A stretch of DNA of 64,000 nt from RYN-230 sp963717125 (GCA_963717125.1 CAVQVG010000015.1:620001-684000); one strand, 5' to 3'; shown: positions 33,451-43,248, counted from the first letter of the stretch. The notes: generated by a model from the letters alone, not told the origin. Program-made: numbers and translations.

Positions 33451-33855
33451 TTACTCGCCAGCACGGGCGCGCCGGGTGCGCCGGGTGGGTGGCTCACCCG
33501 TGCCGAGGACATAGGACGAGGCGAGGTGGTTCCAGGCACAACTTTGGCAGACCTCGACCACATATACCCGGAACTCCCCGTATTCGGACGCCATCTCGGC
33601 TAGTTCCGGTCCCTGCTTAACCCGGCCGGCATACGGGCCGAGTTCGTCGCCGTACACGTACGTGACGTGGGTCAGCTTGGCCCGGCGGCAGATCGGGCAG
33701 GCCACCTCGGTCGCCTCACCATGAAATTTCGCCGCCCGGAGCAGGTAGGGGTGGGCGTCACAGACGTCGGCCAGCGTGGTGTGCCCGGACAGCACCGAGG
33801 CGAGCGTTGCCCGCCGGGCAAGCCCGTAATCCACGACCGATCGGCGCAGTCCCAT
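33451..33855 (-). CDS. DUF5318-family protein (134 aa)
   Basis: The sequence RRSVVDYGLARRATLASVLSG, CDAHPYLLRAAKFHG and VACPICRRAKLTHVTYVYGD, with a final VVEVCQSCAWNHL, carries two CxxC pairs (CPIC and CQSC) that probably bind zinc. This small protein family is restricted to actinobacteria and stands near ponA and ino1. Function unknown; a transcription- or translation-linked zinc protein is plausible. Confidence 0.8.
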   Translation of the reverse strand: MGLRRSVVDYGLARRATLASVLSGHTTLADVCDAHPYLLRAAKFHGEATEVACPICRRAKLTHVTYVYGDELGPYAGRVKQGPELAEMASEYGEFRVYVVEVCQSCAWNHLASSYVLGTGEPPTRRTRRARAGE

Positions 33856-33932
33856 CCCGCACAGAGTACGACGGACGCACTGTCAGGCGGATAGCCCGGG
33901 TTGCACTATGTGTCCAGCCGTCATATCTTGGT

Positions 33933-33953
33933 GATGTATCGGTTCGATACATC
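33933..33953. promoter_or_regulatory. 21-bp palindrome upstream of PadR regulator
   Basis: GATGTATCG (33933-33941) and CGATACATC (33945-33953) are perfect 9-bp complements around GTT. The ATGTATCG arm suits a PadR winged-helix dimer. It lies 45 bp upstream of the PadR start at 33999, consistent with autoregulation and perhaps control of ino1. Confidence 0.7.
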
Positions 33954-33998
33954 GCTTCGGCACATTGTCCAGAAGCGGCGGACGGAGGTGCGGCAGGC

Positions 33999-34580
33999 AT
34001 GGTCGGGCAGCGGTCACGCGTGCTCGAGCTGGCGGTCCTCGGGCTGCTGCACGAGACCCCGATGCATGGCTATGAGCTGCGCAAACGGCTTAACTCGACG
34101 CTGGGCGCGTTCCGCGCTTTCGGCTACGGGTCGCTGTACCCGTGCCTGAAGGAGCTGCTCGCGCACGGGCTGATCGCGGAGGAGTCCCCGGAGGTCCCGG
34201 AAGGGGCGGCCAAGCCGCTGTCCCGCCGGTCCAAGATCGTCTACCGGCTGACGGCAGAGGGCAAGGAACGACTGCAAGACCTGCTGGCCCAGTCCGGGCC
34301 GGACGCCTGGGACGACGACGGGTTCGGCGTGCACTTCGCGTTCTTCGGCCAGACCCGCGCGGACATCCGGCTGCGCATCCTGGAAGGCCGCCGCAGCCGG
34401 CTGGAGGAACGGCTGGACGGCGTGCGCGCGGCCATGGCGCGCACCCGGGAGCGGATGGACAGCTACACGCTCGAACTGCACCGGCACGGTCTGGAGTCGG
34501 TGGAGCGCGAGGTGCGCTGGCTGAACGAGCTGATCGCGTCGGAACGCCAGGCGGACAGCGAGCCGGGCTCCGGCGAGTGA
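33999..34580 (+). CDS. PadR-family transcriptional regulator (193 aa)
   Basis: The N-terminal winged helix reads SRVLELAVLGLLHETPMHGY, LRKRLNSTLGAFRAFGYGSL, YPCLKELLAHGLIAEE; the C-terminal four-helix region (RLEERLDGVRAAMARTRERM) serves dimerization. This longer PadR type often precedes inositol-phosphate synthase in actinobacteria, and here ino1 follows 50 bp downstream. ATG 33999 is used; the frame upstream is low-confidence. Confidence 0.88.
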   Translation: MVGQRSRVLELAVLGLLHETPMHGYELRKRLNSTLGAFRAFGYGSLYPCLKELLAHGLIAEESPEVPEGAAKPLSRRSKIVYRLTAEGKERLQDLLAQSGPDAWDDDGFGVHFAFFGQTRADIRLRILEGRRSRLEERLDGVRAAMARTRERMDSYTLELHRHGLESVEREVRWLNELIASERQADSEPGSGE

Positions 34581-34630
34581 CTGAAAAGAACAACCTGAGG
34601 CCACAAAGGCTGAGAGAAGGAGTAAACCCC

Positions 34631-35710
34631 ATGGGTTCGGTTCGGGTAGCCATTGTCGGCGTGGGCAACTGCGCCAGCTCCCTGGTCCAGGGCGTGGAGT
34701 ACTACAAGGATGCGGACCCTGCGGGCCGGGTCCCTGGGCTCATGCACGTCAAGTTCGGCCCGTACCACGTGCGCGACGTGGAGTTCGTGGCCGCGTTCGA
34801 CGTGGACGCCAAGAAGGTGGGCCAGGATCTCGCCGACGCCATCGGGGCGAGCGAGAACAACACCATCAAGATCGCCGACGTGCCGCCGACCGGCATCACC
34901 GTGCAGCGCGGCCCGACCATGGACGGCCTGGGCGAGTACTACCAGGAAATGATCTCGGAGTCGGCCGATCCGGCCGTGGACGTCACCGCCGCGCTCCGCG
35001 AGTCCGGCGCGGACGTGCTGGTCTGCTACCTGCCGGTGGGCTCGGAGCAGGCCGACCGGTACTACGCGCAGTGCGCCATCGACGCCGGCGTGGCGTTCGT
35101 GAACGCGCTGCCGGTGTTCATCGCCTCCGACCCGGAGTGGGCGGCCAAGTTCACCGCGGCCGGCGTGCCGATCATCGGCGACGACATCAAGTCGCAGGTG
35201 GGCGCCACCATCACGCACCGGGTGCTGGCCAAGCTGTTCGAGGACCGCGGGGTGGAACTGCTCCGCACCTACCAGCTCAACTTCGGCGGCAACATGGACT
35301 TCATGAACATGCTGGAGCGCAAGCGGCTGGTGTCCAAGAAGGTGTCCAAGACCCAGTCGGTCACGTCGCAGATCCCGCATGAGATGGAGAAGGCCGCGGT
35401 GCACATCGGCCCCTCCGACCACGTGCCGTGGCTGGACGACCGGAAGTTTGCCTACATCCGGCTGGAGGGCCGGGCGTTCGGCGACGTCCCGATGAACCTC
35501 GAGTACAAGCTGGAGGTGTGGGACTCGCCGAACTCCGCGGGTGTGATCATCGACGCGATCCGCGCCGCGAAGATCGCCCAGGACCGCGGCATCGGCGGCC
35601 CGGTGCTGTCCGCCGCGTCCTACTTCATGAAGTCACCGCCGCGGCAGTACGGCGACGACGAGGCGCGCGAACTGGTCGAGCAGTTCATCCGCGGCGAGAT
35701 CGAGCGCTAA
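34631..35710 (+). CDS. ino1: Inositol-3-phosphate synthase
   Basis: The Rossmann start VRVAIVGVGNCASSLVQGVE, LMHVKFGPYHVRDVEFVAAF, PVGSEQADRYYAQCAIDAGV and NFGGNMDFMNMLERKRL with GDDIKSQVGATITHR mark the NAD-dependent enzyme that turns glucose-6-phosphate into inositol-phosphate for mycothiol and phosphatidylinositol. AAGGAG precedes ATG 34631; 359 aa is the family length. Its regulator is probably the PadR gene upstream. Confidence 0.94.
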   Translation: MGSVRVAIVGVGNCASSLVQGVEYYKDADPAGRVPGLMHVKFGPYHVRDVEFVAAFDVDAKKVGQDLADAIGASENNTIKIADVPPTGITVQRGPTMDGLGEYYQEMISESADPAVDVTAALRESGADVLVCYLPVGSEQADRYYAQCAIDAGVAFVNALPVFIASDPEWAAKFTAAGVPIIGDDIKSQVGATITHRVLAKLFEDRGVELLRTYQLNFGGNMDFMNMLERKRLVSKKVSKTQSVTSQIPHEMEKAAVHIGPSDHVPWLDDRKFAYIRLEGRAFGDVPMNLEYKLEVWDSPNSAGVIIDAIRAAKIAQDRGIGGPVLSAASYFMKSPPRQYGDDEARELVEQFIRGEIER

Positions 35711-35732
35711 CCCCTTTCCTTACATAACGCCC

Positions 35733-35783
35733 TGATCGTGGTCAATCGGGAGTCAAGCATTCGGCACCGATTGGCCACGATCA
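35733..35783. terminator. Long hairpin between ino1 and the MFS gene
   Basis: TGATCGTGGTCAATCGG and CCGATTGGCCACGATCA are 17-nt arms with one mismatch and a 17-nt loop. It sits 23 nt after the ino1 stop, so it probably ends that transcript. No U run follows, usual for actinobacterial terminators. The TGATCGTGGCCAAT core may be a dispersed repeat. Confidence 0.6.
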
Positions 35784-35831
35784 AGGCTTCGCCATCGTGC
35801 TGGCCGGTGCGGGCCGCCGTAGGCTGATCGG

Positions 35832-37205
35832 GTGCCGTTTCTGCCCGCGACCTCGTTCGTTGCCGACTTGCGTGTCGTGCTGCGCGAACGGGATTTCCGG
35901 CGGCTGTTCGCGACCCGGCTGATCTCGCAGACCGGTGACGGGGTGTTCACCGCGGGGCTCGGCTCCTACGTCTTCTTCAACAGCACGACGTTCCCCAACC
36001 CGGCGTCGGCCGCCACCGCGTTCGCCGTGCTGTACCTGCCCTACTCGCTGATCGGCCCGTTCGCCGGGGTGTTCATCGACCGCTGGTCACGGCGGCAGAT
36101 CCTGGTCTATTCGGCCGGGCTCCGCTCCCTGTTCGTGGTGCTCACCGCCGGGCTGGTCGCCTCGGGCAAGCTGGGCGTCCCGCTGTACGCCAGCGTGCTG
36201 CTGGTACTCGGGGTCAACCGGTTCTTCCTGTCCTCGCTGTCCGCCGCGCTGCCGCACGTCGTGCCCGCGGACAAGCTGGTCATGGCCAACTCGGTGTCCC
36301 CCACCGCGGGCGGCATCATGGCGTCGGTCGGCGGGCTGGCCGGCCTGGGCGTGCACGTGGCCACCGGCGGCGGGCAGACCGGCTCGGCGGTCACCCTGCT
36401 GGCGGGCGGCTGCTGCTACCTGCTGGCCGGGGTGGTGGCCCGGACGATGCGCCGCGACCTGCTCGGGCCGAACTTCGAGGCCGAAGAGAGGGTGCCCGGG
36501 CGGGTCCTGGGCGAGATCGCGGACGTGGCCGCCGGCCTGGCCGCCGGGGCCCGGTACGTGCTCCAGCGCCGCGGGCCGGCCGCCGCGCTGGGCGCCACCG
36601 GGGCGAACCGGCTCCTCTACGGGGTCCTCTTTCTCATGTCCATCCTGCTGTACCGGAACTACTTCTACCGGTCCGCCGGGGCCAACACCGCGCTCAGCCA
36701 TTTCACCCTGCTCGTCCTGGTCTCGGCGGTGGGCTACGGATGCGCGGCGCTGATCACCCCGGGGCTGGCCAAGCGGCTGGGCAAGCCGGCCTGGATGGCG
36801 CTGCTGCTGGCCAGCGGCGGGGTGGTGATGGCCGCGCTGGGCGAGACGTTCAGCCAGCCCGCGTTCCTGGTCATCGGGTTCTGGCTGAACCTGGTCGGGC
36901 AGGGCGTGGCCATCTGCGCGACCACGATCGTGCAGGAGCAGGTGGAGGACGCCTTCCGGGGCCGGGTGTTCGCGTTCTACGACATGACGTTCAACATCAC
37001 GTTCGTGTGTGGCGCCGCGCTGAGCGCGGCGTTCATGCCGGACAGCGGCCGGTCACCGCTGATCATCGCCCTGGTCGCGGCCGGTTACCTGGTCGCCGCG
37101 GCGGCTTACTGGCTGGTTGGCCGCGAGTCGTCCGGGGGCGGCGGATCGCTCCCCGGCGGCGGCCCGGATATCCCGTTCCGCTCGGCCCAGTCCAGCAGTT
37201 CCTGA
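35832..37205 (+). CDS. Major facilitator superfamily transporter (457 aa)
   Basis: Twelve hydrophobic helices and the MFS loop motif FAGVFIDRWSRRQILVYSAG are visible. The sequence FRGRVFAFYDMTFNITFVCG near the C-terminus fits the DHA3-like group of drug or macrolide exporters. A GTG start at 35832 is used. The 3' end overlaps the convergent cca gene by 100 bp. The substrate is unknown. Confidence 0.85.
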   Translation: MPFLPATSFVADLRVVLRERDFRRLFATRLISQTGDGVFTAGLGSYVFFNSTTFPNPASAATAFAVLYLPYSLIGPFAGVFIDRWSRRQILVYSAGLRSLFVVLTAGLVASGKLGVPLYASVLLVLGVNRFFLSSLSAALPHVVPADKLVMANSVSPTAGGIMASVGGLAGLGVHVATGGGQTGSAVTLLAGGCCYLLAGVVARTMRRDLLGPNFEAEERVPGRVLGEIADVAAGLAAGARYVLQRRGPAAALGATGANRLLYGVLFLMSILLYRNYFYRSAGANTALSHFTLLVLVSAVGYGCAALITPGLAKRLGKPAWMALLLASGGVVMAALGETFSQPAFLVIGFWLNLVGQGVAICATTIVQEQVEDAFRGRVFAFYDMTFNITFVCGAALSAAFMPDSGRSPLIIALVAAGYLVAAAAYWLVGRESSGGGGSLPGGGPDIPFRSAQSSSS

Positions 37206-38620
37206 GCGGCCCGCTCCTGGCCCAGCGGGCCGTGCTCCATACGCAGGTCGAGCAGGTGCTGATAGGCCCGGCCCACGTCCCGGCCCGGGGGCAGGCCGAG
37301 GATCCGCATGATCTGATGGCCGTCCAGGTCGGGCCGGATCTTCTTGAGCTCCTCCTGCTCGCTGAGCTGCGCGATGCGTTCCTCCAGGCCATCCTGGGCC
37401 CGGGCCAGCCGGGCCGCCTTGGCCTTGTTCCGGGTCGTGCAGTCGGCCCGGGTGAGCACGTTCAGCCTGGTCAGCAGCGGCCCGGCGTCCCGCACGTAGC
37501 GGCGCACCGCGGCGTCGGTCCACTCGCCCGGGCCGTACCCGTGGAAGCGCAGATGCAGCGCGATCAGCGTGGTCACGTCGGCCACGACGGCGGCCGGAAA
37601 GCGCAGCGCCTTGAGCCGGGACCGGGCCATGGCCGCGCCGACCGCCTCGTGGTGATGGAACGCGACCCGCCCGTCCGGCAGCAGGGTGCGCGTCTTCGGC
37701 TTGCCGATGTCGTGCAGCAGCGCGGCCAGCCGGAGCACCAGGTCCGGCTGGAGGCCGTACCGCGGCTCCAGCTCGATGGACTGCGCCAGCACGGTCAGCG
37801 AATGCTGGTACACGTCCTTGTGCCGCATGTGCTCGTCGGTTTCCAGCCGCAGCCGGGGTACCTCGGGCAGCACTACAGCGGCCACGCCGGTGTCCACCAG
37901 CAGCTCGATGCCGCGAACGGGGCCGCCCCCGGGCGCCAGCATCAGCTTGCTCAGCTCGTCGCGGATCCGCTCGGCGGAGACCACGCTGAGCCAGCCGGCC
38001 AGCTCGTGCATGGCCGTGGCCACCTCGGGCACCACGGCGAAGCCGAGCTGGGCCGCGAACCGGGCCGCGCGCATGATGCGCAGCGCGTCGTCGGTGAAGG
38101 AATCGGCCGGGCTGCCCGGGGTGCGCAGCACCTTGGCCCGCAGATCACGCAGCCCGCCGAACAGGTCCACCAGCTGCAGCGACGGCAGCGGCGCCGCCAT
38201 CGCGTTGACGGTGAAGTCGCGGCGCTGCAGGTCTGCCTCCAGCGACGTGCCGAACCGGGTCACCGGCTTGCGCGAGTCCGGCCGGTAGGTCTCGCTCCGG
38301 TACGTGGTGACTTCGAAAACGGTGGCCCCCTTGCGCAGCCCGACCGTGCCGAACTCGATGCCGGTCTGCCACACCCGGTCGGCCCAGGCCTCGGCGATCT
38401 CCAGCACCTGCTCCGGCAGCGCGTCGGTGGCCAGGTCCAGGTCGCTGTTCGCGCGGCCGAGAAAGACGTCCCGGACCGTCCCGCCGACCAGGGCCAGCTG
38501 ATGCCCGTGCCGGGCGAACACGCGGCCGAGTTCCAGCGCGGGCGCGGCCGACGCACGCAGCAACGCCGCGGCCGCCTTCTGCTCACGCGGGCCAATAGGT
38601 GGGGTATCCGGCACGGGCAT
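37106..38620 (-). CDS. cca: CCA tRNA nucleotidyltransferase
   Basis: The class II nucleotidyltransferase motif LVGGTVRDVFLGRANSDLDL, RRDFTVNAMA and GGLRDLRAKVLRTPGSPADS, DALRIMRAARFAAQLGF, plus an HD domain (LLHDIGKPKTR) in the second half, give the bacterial form with C-terminal HD (504 aa). It adds CCA to tRNA 3' ends. Actinobacteria call it pcnA. Start M at 38620 fits the family; an upstream extension to 38692 is unlikely. It overlaps the MFS gene's 3' end. Confidence 0.92.
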   Translation of the reverse strand: MPVPDTPPIGPREQKAAAALLRASAAPALELGRVFARHGHQLALVGGTVRDVFLGRANSDLDLATDALPEQVLEIAEAWADRVWQTGIEFGTVGLRKGATVFEVTTYRSETYRPDSRKPVTRFGTSLEADLQRRDFTVNAMAAPLPSLQLVDLFGGLRDLRAKVLRTPGSPADSFTDDALRIMRAARFAAQLGFAVVPEVATAMHELAGWLSVVSAERIRDELSKLMLAPGGGPVRGIELLVDTGVAAVVLPEVPRLRLETDEHMRHKDVYQHSLTVLAQSIELEPRYGLQPDLVLRLAALLHDIGKPKTRTLLPDGRVAFHHHEAVGAAMARSRLKALRFPAAVVADVTTLIALHLRFHGYGPGEWTDAAVRRYVRDAGPLLTRLNVLTRADCTTRNKAKAARLARAQDGLEERIAQLSEQEELKKIRPDLDGHQIMRILGLPPGRDVGRAYQHLLDLRMEHGPLGQERAAQELLDWAERNGISGPPPGSDPPPPDDSRPTSQ

Positions 38621-38719
38621 TGAGGGTAGGGGGTAGGTGAGGTCAGGGGGAAATCCGGCGGCCCCGGATACACCCGGAACCTGAAGGAGCACCCAGGGAT
38701 CGGCAATACCATTTTCGGC

Positions 38720-41056
38720 ATGCCGCGTCAGCGTCCCACGCCCCGCGGCCGGCTCAGGCGGCTGGCCGTGGCCGGTGGCATCGTCGCGCTGGCCGGGCTG
38801 GCGCCCGCCACAGCCGGGGCGGCCGCGGCCAGCTCAGCCGCCCCGGCCAGCCCAAAGCAGGTGACCGTCGGCATCACCTCGATCAGCCCGCAGATCGCCC
38901 GGCCCGGCAAACGGGTCACGGTGTCCGGCGTGGTCAGCAACCCCACCGGCCACACCGTGTCCGACCTCGCGGTCCAGCTGTGGTCCTCCACCGCCCGGTT
39001 CACCACCCGCGGTCAGCTGGCCAGCTACGCGGCCGGGGAGTTGCAGGTGGATACGCCGGTGACCGGGGCCGTGGACCAGCTCGCGGGCAGCCTCCGGCCC
39101 GGCGCGACCCGGCCCTGGACGGTGACCGTGCCGGTCGCCACCCTGGGCTTCGCCAGTGGCTTCGGCGTGTACCCACTGGCCGCGCAGCTCGACTCGGCTG
39201 GCTCGCCGGTGGCCGACGCCTACACGTTCCTGCCGTTCTGGCCGGGCAACGCCAAAGCCGCCGGCCTGACCCGCCGGGAGCAGGTGGCCTGGATCTGGCC
39301 GCTCATCGGTCAGCCCGAGCAGGCGGCCTGCCACTCGCTGCTGAACGACAGCCTGGCCAGCAGCCTGGCCAGCACCGGGCGGCTGGGCGGGCTGCTCGCC
39401 GACGGCACCAGCCCGGCCGGGGTGGCCGCCGGCCTGACCTGGGCCATCGACCCGAGCCTGCTGGCCAGCGCGGGTCTGATGACCCACCCCTACCGGGTCG
39501 GCGGCACGCCTACCTGCAGCGGCACGCAGACCAGACGGACCAGCCCGGCCGCGCGGGCCTGGCTGGCGAAGGTCCACGCGCTGGCCCGGCAGCAGGACTT
39601 CTTCACCACTCCGTACGCGGACGTGGACGTGTCCGCGCTGGCGCACGCCGGCCTGGACAATGACCTGGCCCACGCGCTGAGCAAGGGCCGCGAGGTGGCG
39701 GCCAGCCCCAGCCTGCTCGGCGGCGTGCAGCGGCCAGCCGGCCCGGCCCGGATCGACTGGCCGGCCGACGGAATCGCCGACTACGGCGTGCTCGGCAGCC
39801 TGGCCGCCAACGGGATCGGCGCGGTCGTGCTGAACGGCAGCATGATGCCGCCGCGGCAGCCGGTGCTGTTCACGCCGAGCGCCATCACCACGACCCCGGA
39901 CGGGGTGAACGCGGGCCTGCGGGTGGCCCTGGCCGACAACACGCTGAGCCAGGTGCTGGCGGACGCGCCGACCGCGGCGGACACCTCGTCCGCGACCGCC
40001 TCATTCAGCACCGAGCAGCGTTTCCTGGCCGAGACCGCGATGATCGCGGCCGAGCAGCCCGGACTGCCCCGCTCCGTGGTCATCACCCCGCCCCGGCAGT
40101 GGAACCCGGCCCCGGGGCTGGCCAGCGCGCTGCTGGCCGAGACCGACCGTGCGCCCTGGCTGCGGCCGGCCACGCTGGGCAGCCTGCTGGCCAAGCACTC
40201 CACCCCCGGCCAGGTGGCCCGCAAGCCGCCCCCGCCGCAGCAGCGCGGCCCCGGCGAGCTGCACAAGTCGCTGCTCCGCAGGATCCGCGGCCTGGAAGCG
40301 GCGATCCGGGTGCAGGCCAGCGTGCTGGGCGTGCCGGACGCCCGCTACCTGTCCGGCGCGGTGGCGGCCATCGAGTCCTCGGCCTGGCGCGGCGACCCGG
40401 ACCAGGCCAAGCGGCTGCTCGCCTGGGTCTCCGGCTTCGTCGCCGCCCGGTCCCACCTGGTGCACATCATCCAGGGCGGCGGCCAGGTCACGCTGACCGG
40501 CAAGTCCGGGCCCGTGCCGGTCTCCATCGTCAACAAGCTGGGCCAGCCGGTCACCGTCCGGCTGCTGGTCCAGGCCCCGGCCAACCGGCTGACCATTCTC
40601 TACAAGTCCGTCCCGATCACCATCGGCAAGTTCGAGCAGAAGACGGTGGCGGTGCGGGTGCGCTCGTCGGTCGGCGGTTCGACCGCGCTCAAGGTGAGCC
40701 TGCTCGCGCCGGACGGGTCGCCGCTGCCCGGGCCGGAGGCCCAGGTCACGGTGGACGCGACCCACTTCGGCACCGAGGCGCTGGTGATCATCGCGGTGGC
40801 CTGCGGCCTGTTCGTGGTCACCTCCGCGGTCCGGGCGGTGCGCCGGGGCATCCGCCGCCCGCCCAGCGGTTCCCCAGGTCAGGACGCTACTCCCACGGAT
40901 CCCGGCGGATCGCCGGACGAAACGGATACGGTCGTCAGGAAGCCCGCGCCCGAGGCTGGCCAGTCCCAGCACGCTAGCCAGTCCCAGCACGGGGCCGATA
41001 CTCGCGAGGAGCCGGATGAATACGCCAGCGCCCCAGGCTGGGTGGAGCGGCCCTGA
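38720..41056 (+). CDS. DUF6049-family secreted/membrane protein (778 aa)
   Basis: A signal peptide (LAVAGGIVALAGLAPATAGA) is followed by a repeated beta-rich region that includes VTVGITSISPQIARPGKRV and VTVSGVVSNPTGHTVSDLAV, and a C-terminal transmembrane helix (ALVIIAVACGLFVVTSAVRA) with a short polar tail. The family always precedes murJ in actinobacteria, so it probably belongs to the lipid II/peptidoglycan machinery. Its 3' end overlaps the murJ start by 41 bp. Confidence 0.85.
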   Translation: MPRQRPTPRGRLRRLAVAGGIVALAGLAPATAGAAAASSAAPASPKQVTVGITSISPQIARPGKRVTVSGVVSNPTGHTVSDLAVQLWSSTARFTTRGQLASYAAGELQVDTPVTGAVDQLAGSLRPGATRPWTVTVPVATLGFASGFGVYPLAAQLDSAGSPVADAYTFLPFWPGNAKAAGLTRREQVAWIWPLIGQPEQAACHSLLNDSLASSLASTGRLGGLLADGTSPAGVAAGLTWAIDPSLLASAGLMTHPYRVGGTPTCSGTQTRRTSPAARAWLAKVHALARQQDFFTTPYADVDVSALAHAGLDNDLAHALSKGREVAASPSLLGGVQRPAGPARIDWPADGIADYGVLGSLAANGIGAVVLNGSMMPPRQPVLFTPSAITTTPDGVNAGLRVALADNTLSQVLADAPTAADTSSATASFSTEQRFLAETAMIAAEQPGLPRSVVITPPRQWNPAPGLASALLAETDRAPWLRPATLGSLLAKHSTPGQVARKPPPPQQRGPGELHKSLLRRIRGLEAAIRVQASVLGVPDARYLSGAVAAIESSAWRGDPDQAKRLLAWVSGFVAARSHLVHIIQGGGQVTLTGKSGPVPVSIVNKLGQPVTVRLLVQAPANRLTILYKSVPITIGKFEQKTVAVRVRSSVGGSTALKVSLLAPDGSPLPGPEAQVTVDATHFGTEALVIIAVACGLFVVTSAVRAVRRGIRRPPSGSPGQDATPTDPGGSPDETDTVVRKPAPEAGQSQHASQSQHGADTREEPDEYASAPGWVERP

Positions 41057-43040
41057 CCGGGGTCGCGGCCCCGGGCGCCGCCGCGCGCCGGGGCGGCGCC
41101 GGGCCACCGGCCGGCCCGCTGGCCCGCCCGCTGGTCCGCCTACCCAGGCCAGCGCTGATCCGGAGTACCGCGACCCGGAGGTGACCCGGCCCCTCCGCGA
41201 CCCGTACTACCGTGACCCCGGCTACCGCGACCCGCGCCAGCCGAGCCCGCGGGAACCGGCGGTCTGGCCCGGCGAGGCCTACCCGGCACCGGGCGGCTCC
41301 GGCTACCGCGACTACCCACCGCCGGAGATCCCCGGCTACGAGGACCCGGGTTATCCGGACCCCGGGTACCAGGAGCCGCCTGGCCCGCCCCCCAGCGGCG
41401 GCTCCAGCGACCCCGGCCGCGGCGGGCCGGAGGGGCCCAGCCTGGCCCGGTCCAGCGGCGTGATGGCCATCGGCACGCTGGCCTCCCGCGGCACCGGCTT
41501 CCTGCGCACCCTGATGACCGTCTACGCGCTCGGCGTCGTAGGGGTGGCGAACTCGTACAACAACGCCAACACGCTGCCCAACGCGGTCTATGACCTGATG
41601 CTCGGCGGCATCCTGAGCGCCGTGGTGGTGCCGCTGCTGGTCACCGCGGCCAAGCGGGACCGGGACGGCGGCGAGGCCTACGACCAGCGCATGTTCACCC
41701 TGGTCACGGTCGCGCTGCTCGGGCTGACACTGGTGGCCACGGTGGCCGCGAGCCTGCTGGTCAGCTTGTACGCGCACGCGCTCACCGGCCCGGAACGCAA
41801 CCTCACGGTGATCTTCGCCTACTTCTTCATCCCGCAGATCTTTTTCTACGGGGTCAGCTCGATGGCGGGCGGCATCCTGAACGCGCGCGGGTCCTTCGCC
41901 GCACCGATGTGGACGCCGGTCCTCAACAACATCGTGGTGATCTTCGTCCTGGTGCTGTTCATCGCCACCGGCGGCATCGGCACCAACCCCGCGGACATCT
42001 CGTCCGCCCAGGTCCAGTTGCTCGGCTTCGGCACCACGCTGGGCATCATCGTGCAGACGGTCGCGCTCATCCCCGCGCTGCGCCGGGTCCGGTTCCGCTG
42101 GCGCCCGCGGTTCGACTTCCGGCGCGCCGAAGTGGCCGAGATCCGCCGGATGGCCGCGCCGCTGTTCGGTTACATCCTCACCACCCAGGTGTCGTTCATC
42201 GTCGTGCTGAACGTGGCGAACGCCGCATCGACGCATGTTGCTTACGACTCGCCCTCCACGTACACCTACGCCTGGATGCTGTTCCAGCTGCCGTACGCGG
42301 TGGTGGGCGTCTCGGTCATCACCGCCCTGCTGCCCCGGATGAGCGGGCACGCCGCCGAGGGCCGGTTCGCGCTGGTGCGCAGCGATTTCTCGACCGGAAT
42401 CCGGCTGTCGTCGGCCGTCGTGGTGCCCGCCGCCCTGCTGCTGATCGTGCTGGGCGGCCCGCTGGCCGAGTTCCTGTTCCGCCTCGTGCACGGCAGCACG
42501 ACGGTGTCCGAGGCGCGGTACATCGGCGAGGTGTTCGGCGCGTTCTCCCTGTTCCTGGTGCCGTACATGATGTTCCAGCTGCTGCTCCGCGTGTTCTACG
42601 CGCTGCACGACAGCCGGACGCCGATGTTCATCGGCGTCGTCACCATGATCGTCAACAGCACGGCCAGCCTGCTGGCGCTCTACCTGCTGCCCGCCGGCCA
42701 CGTGGTGGAAGGGCTGGGCGTGGCGTTCGGCCTGGGCAACCTGATCGGCACGGTGGTCGCCTGGCGGATCGCCAGCCGCCGGCTCGGCGGGCTGGCCGGC
42801 CACGAGATCAGCCGCACCCTGCTGCGGATGCACCTGGCCGCGCTGCCCGCCCTGCTGTTCGCCTGGGCGGTCACGTTCATGGTCGCCGTCCTTATCGCGC
42901 CCGGCGCGGCGTACGGGTTCGTCACCGTTCTGCTCGGCGGGGGCGGCGGGCTGTTCCTTTACCTGCTGTTCTCCCGGGCGCTGCACGTGACCGAGGTCAC
43001 CGACCTGCTCGGCGGCGTACGGGCCCGGCTGGGCCGGTGA
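41016..43040 (+). CDS. murJ: Lipid II flippase MurJ (MviN)
   Basis: Residues 1-145 are a Pro/Tyr/Asp-rich cytoplasmic segment with near repeats (YRDPEVTRPLRDPYYRDPGY). Then 14 transmembrane helices follow, with the MviN core ARSSGVMAIGTLASRGTGFL, NTLPNAVYDLMLGGILSAVV and FYALHDSRTPMFIGVVTMIV. It flips lipid II across the membrane. Unlike mycobacterial MurJ it has no kinase domain at its C-terminus; the pseudokinase is the next gene. Confidence 0.93.
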   Translation: MNTPAPQAGWSGPDRGRGPGRRRAPGRRRATGRPAGPPAGPPTQASADPEYRDPEVTRPLRDPYYRDPGYRDPRQPSPREPAVWPGEAYPAPGGSGYRDYPPPEIPGYEDPGYPDPGYQEPPGPPPSGGSSDPGRGGPEGPSLARSSGVMAIGTLASRGTGFLRTLMTVYALGVVGVANSYNNANTLPNAVYDLMLGGILSAVVVPLLVTAAKRDRDGGEAYDQRMFTLVTVALLGLTLVATVAASLLVSLYAHALTGPERNLTVIFAYFFIPQIFFYGVSSMAGGILNARGSFAAPMWTPVLNNIVVIFVLVLFIATGGIGTNPADISSAQVQLLGFGTTLGIIVQTVALIPALRRVRFRWRPRFDFRRAEVAEIRRMAAPLFGYILTTQVSFIVVLNVANAASTHVAYDSPSTYTYAWMLFQLPYAVVGVSVITALLPRMSGHAAEGRFALVRSDFSTGIRLSSAVVVPAALLLIVLGGPLAEFLFRLVHGSTTVSEARYIGEVFGAFSLFLVPYMMFQLLLRVFYALHDSRTPMFIGVVTMIVNSTASLLALYLLPAGHVVEGLGVAFGLGNLIGTVVAWRIASRRLGGLAGHEISRTLLRMHLAALPALLFAWAVTFMVAVLIAPGAAYGFVTVLLGGGGGLFLYLLFSRALHVTEVTDLLGGVRARLGR

Positions 43041-43248
43041 GGCATGCCGCGCATGGGCGGCCCGGATACCGGGAACCGAACATGGTGTCTCTCACGTGTA
43101 ACGGTTTGCGGTGGTGGGGCATGCGGGACGCGCCGGGTCATCGTCCGCGGCTTAGCATGGTGTACGGCACCACGATGAATCGCACCACGTTGCTGGCAGA
43201 TCCGGGGGCTCGGAAGGAGGGTCGGGAGGCTGCCCCGACTTCAGACTT

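Noticed and set aside
36740..38623. 627-aa open frame on the plus strand
   Set aside because: It overlaps cca in antisense and has no family features; cca motifs are intact on the other strand.
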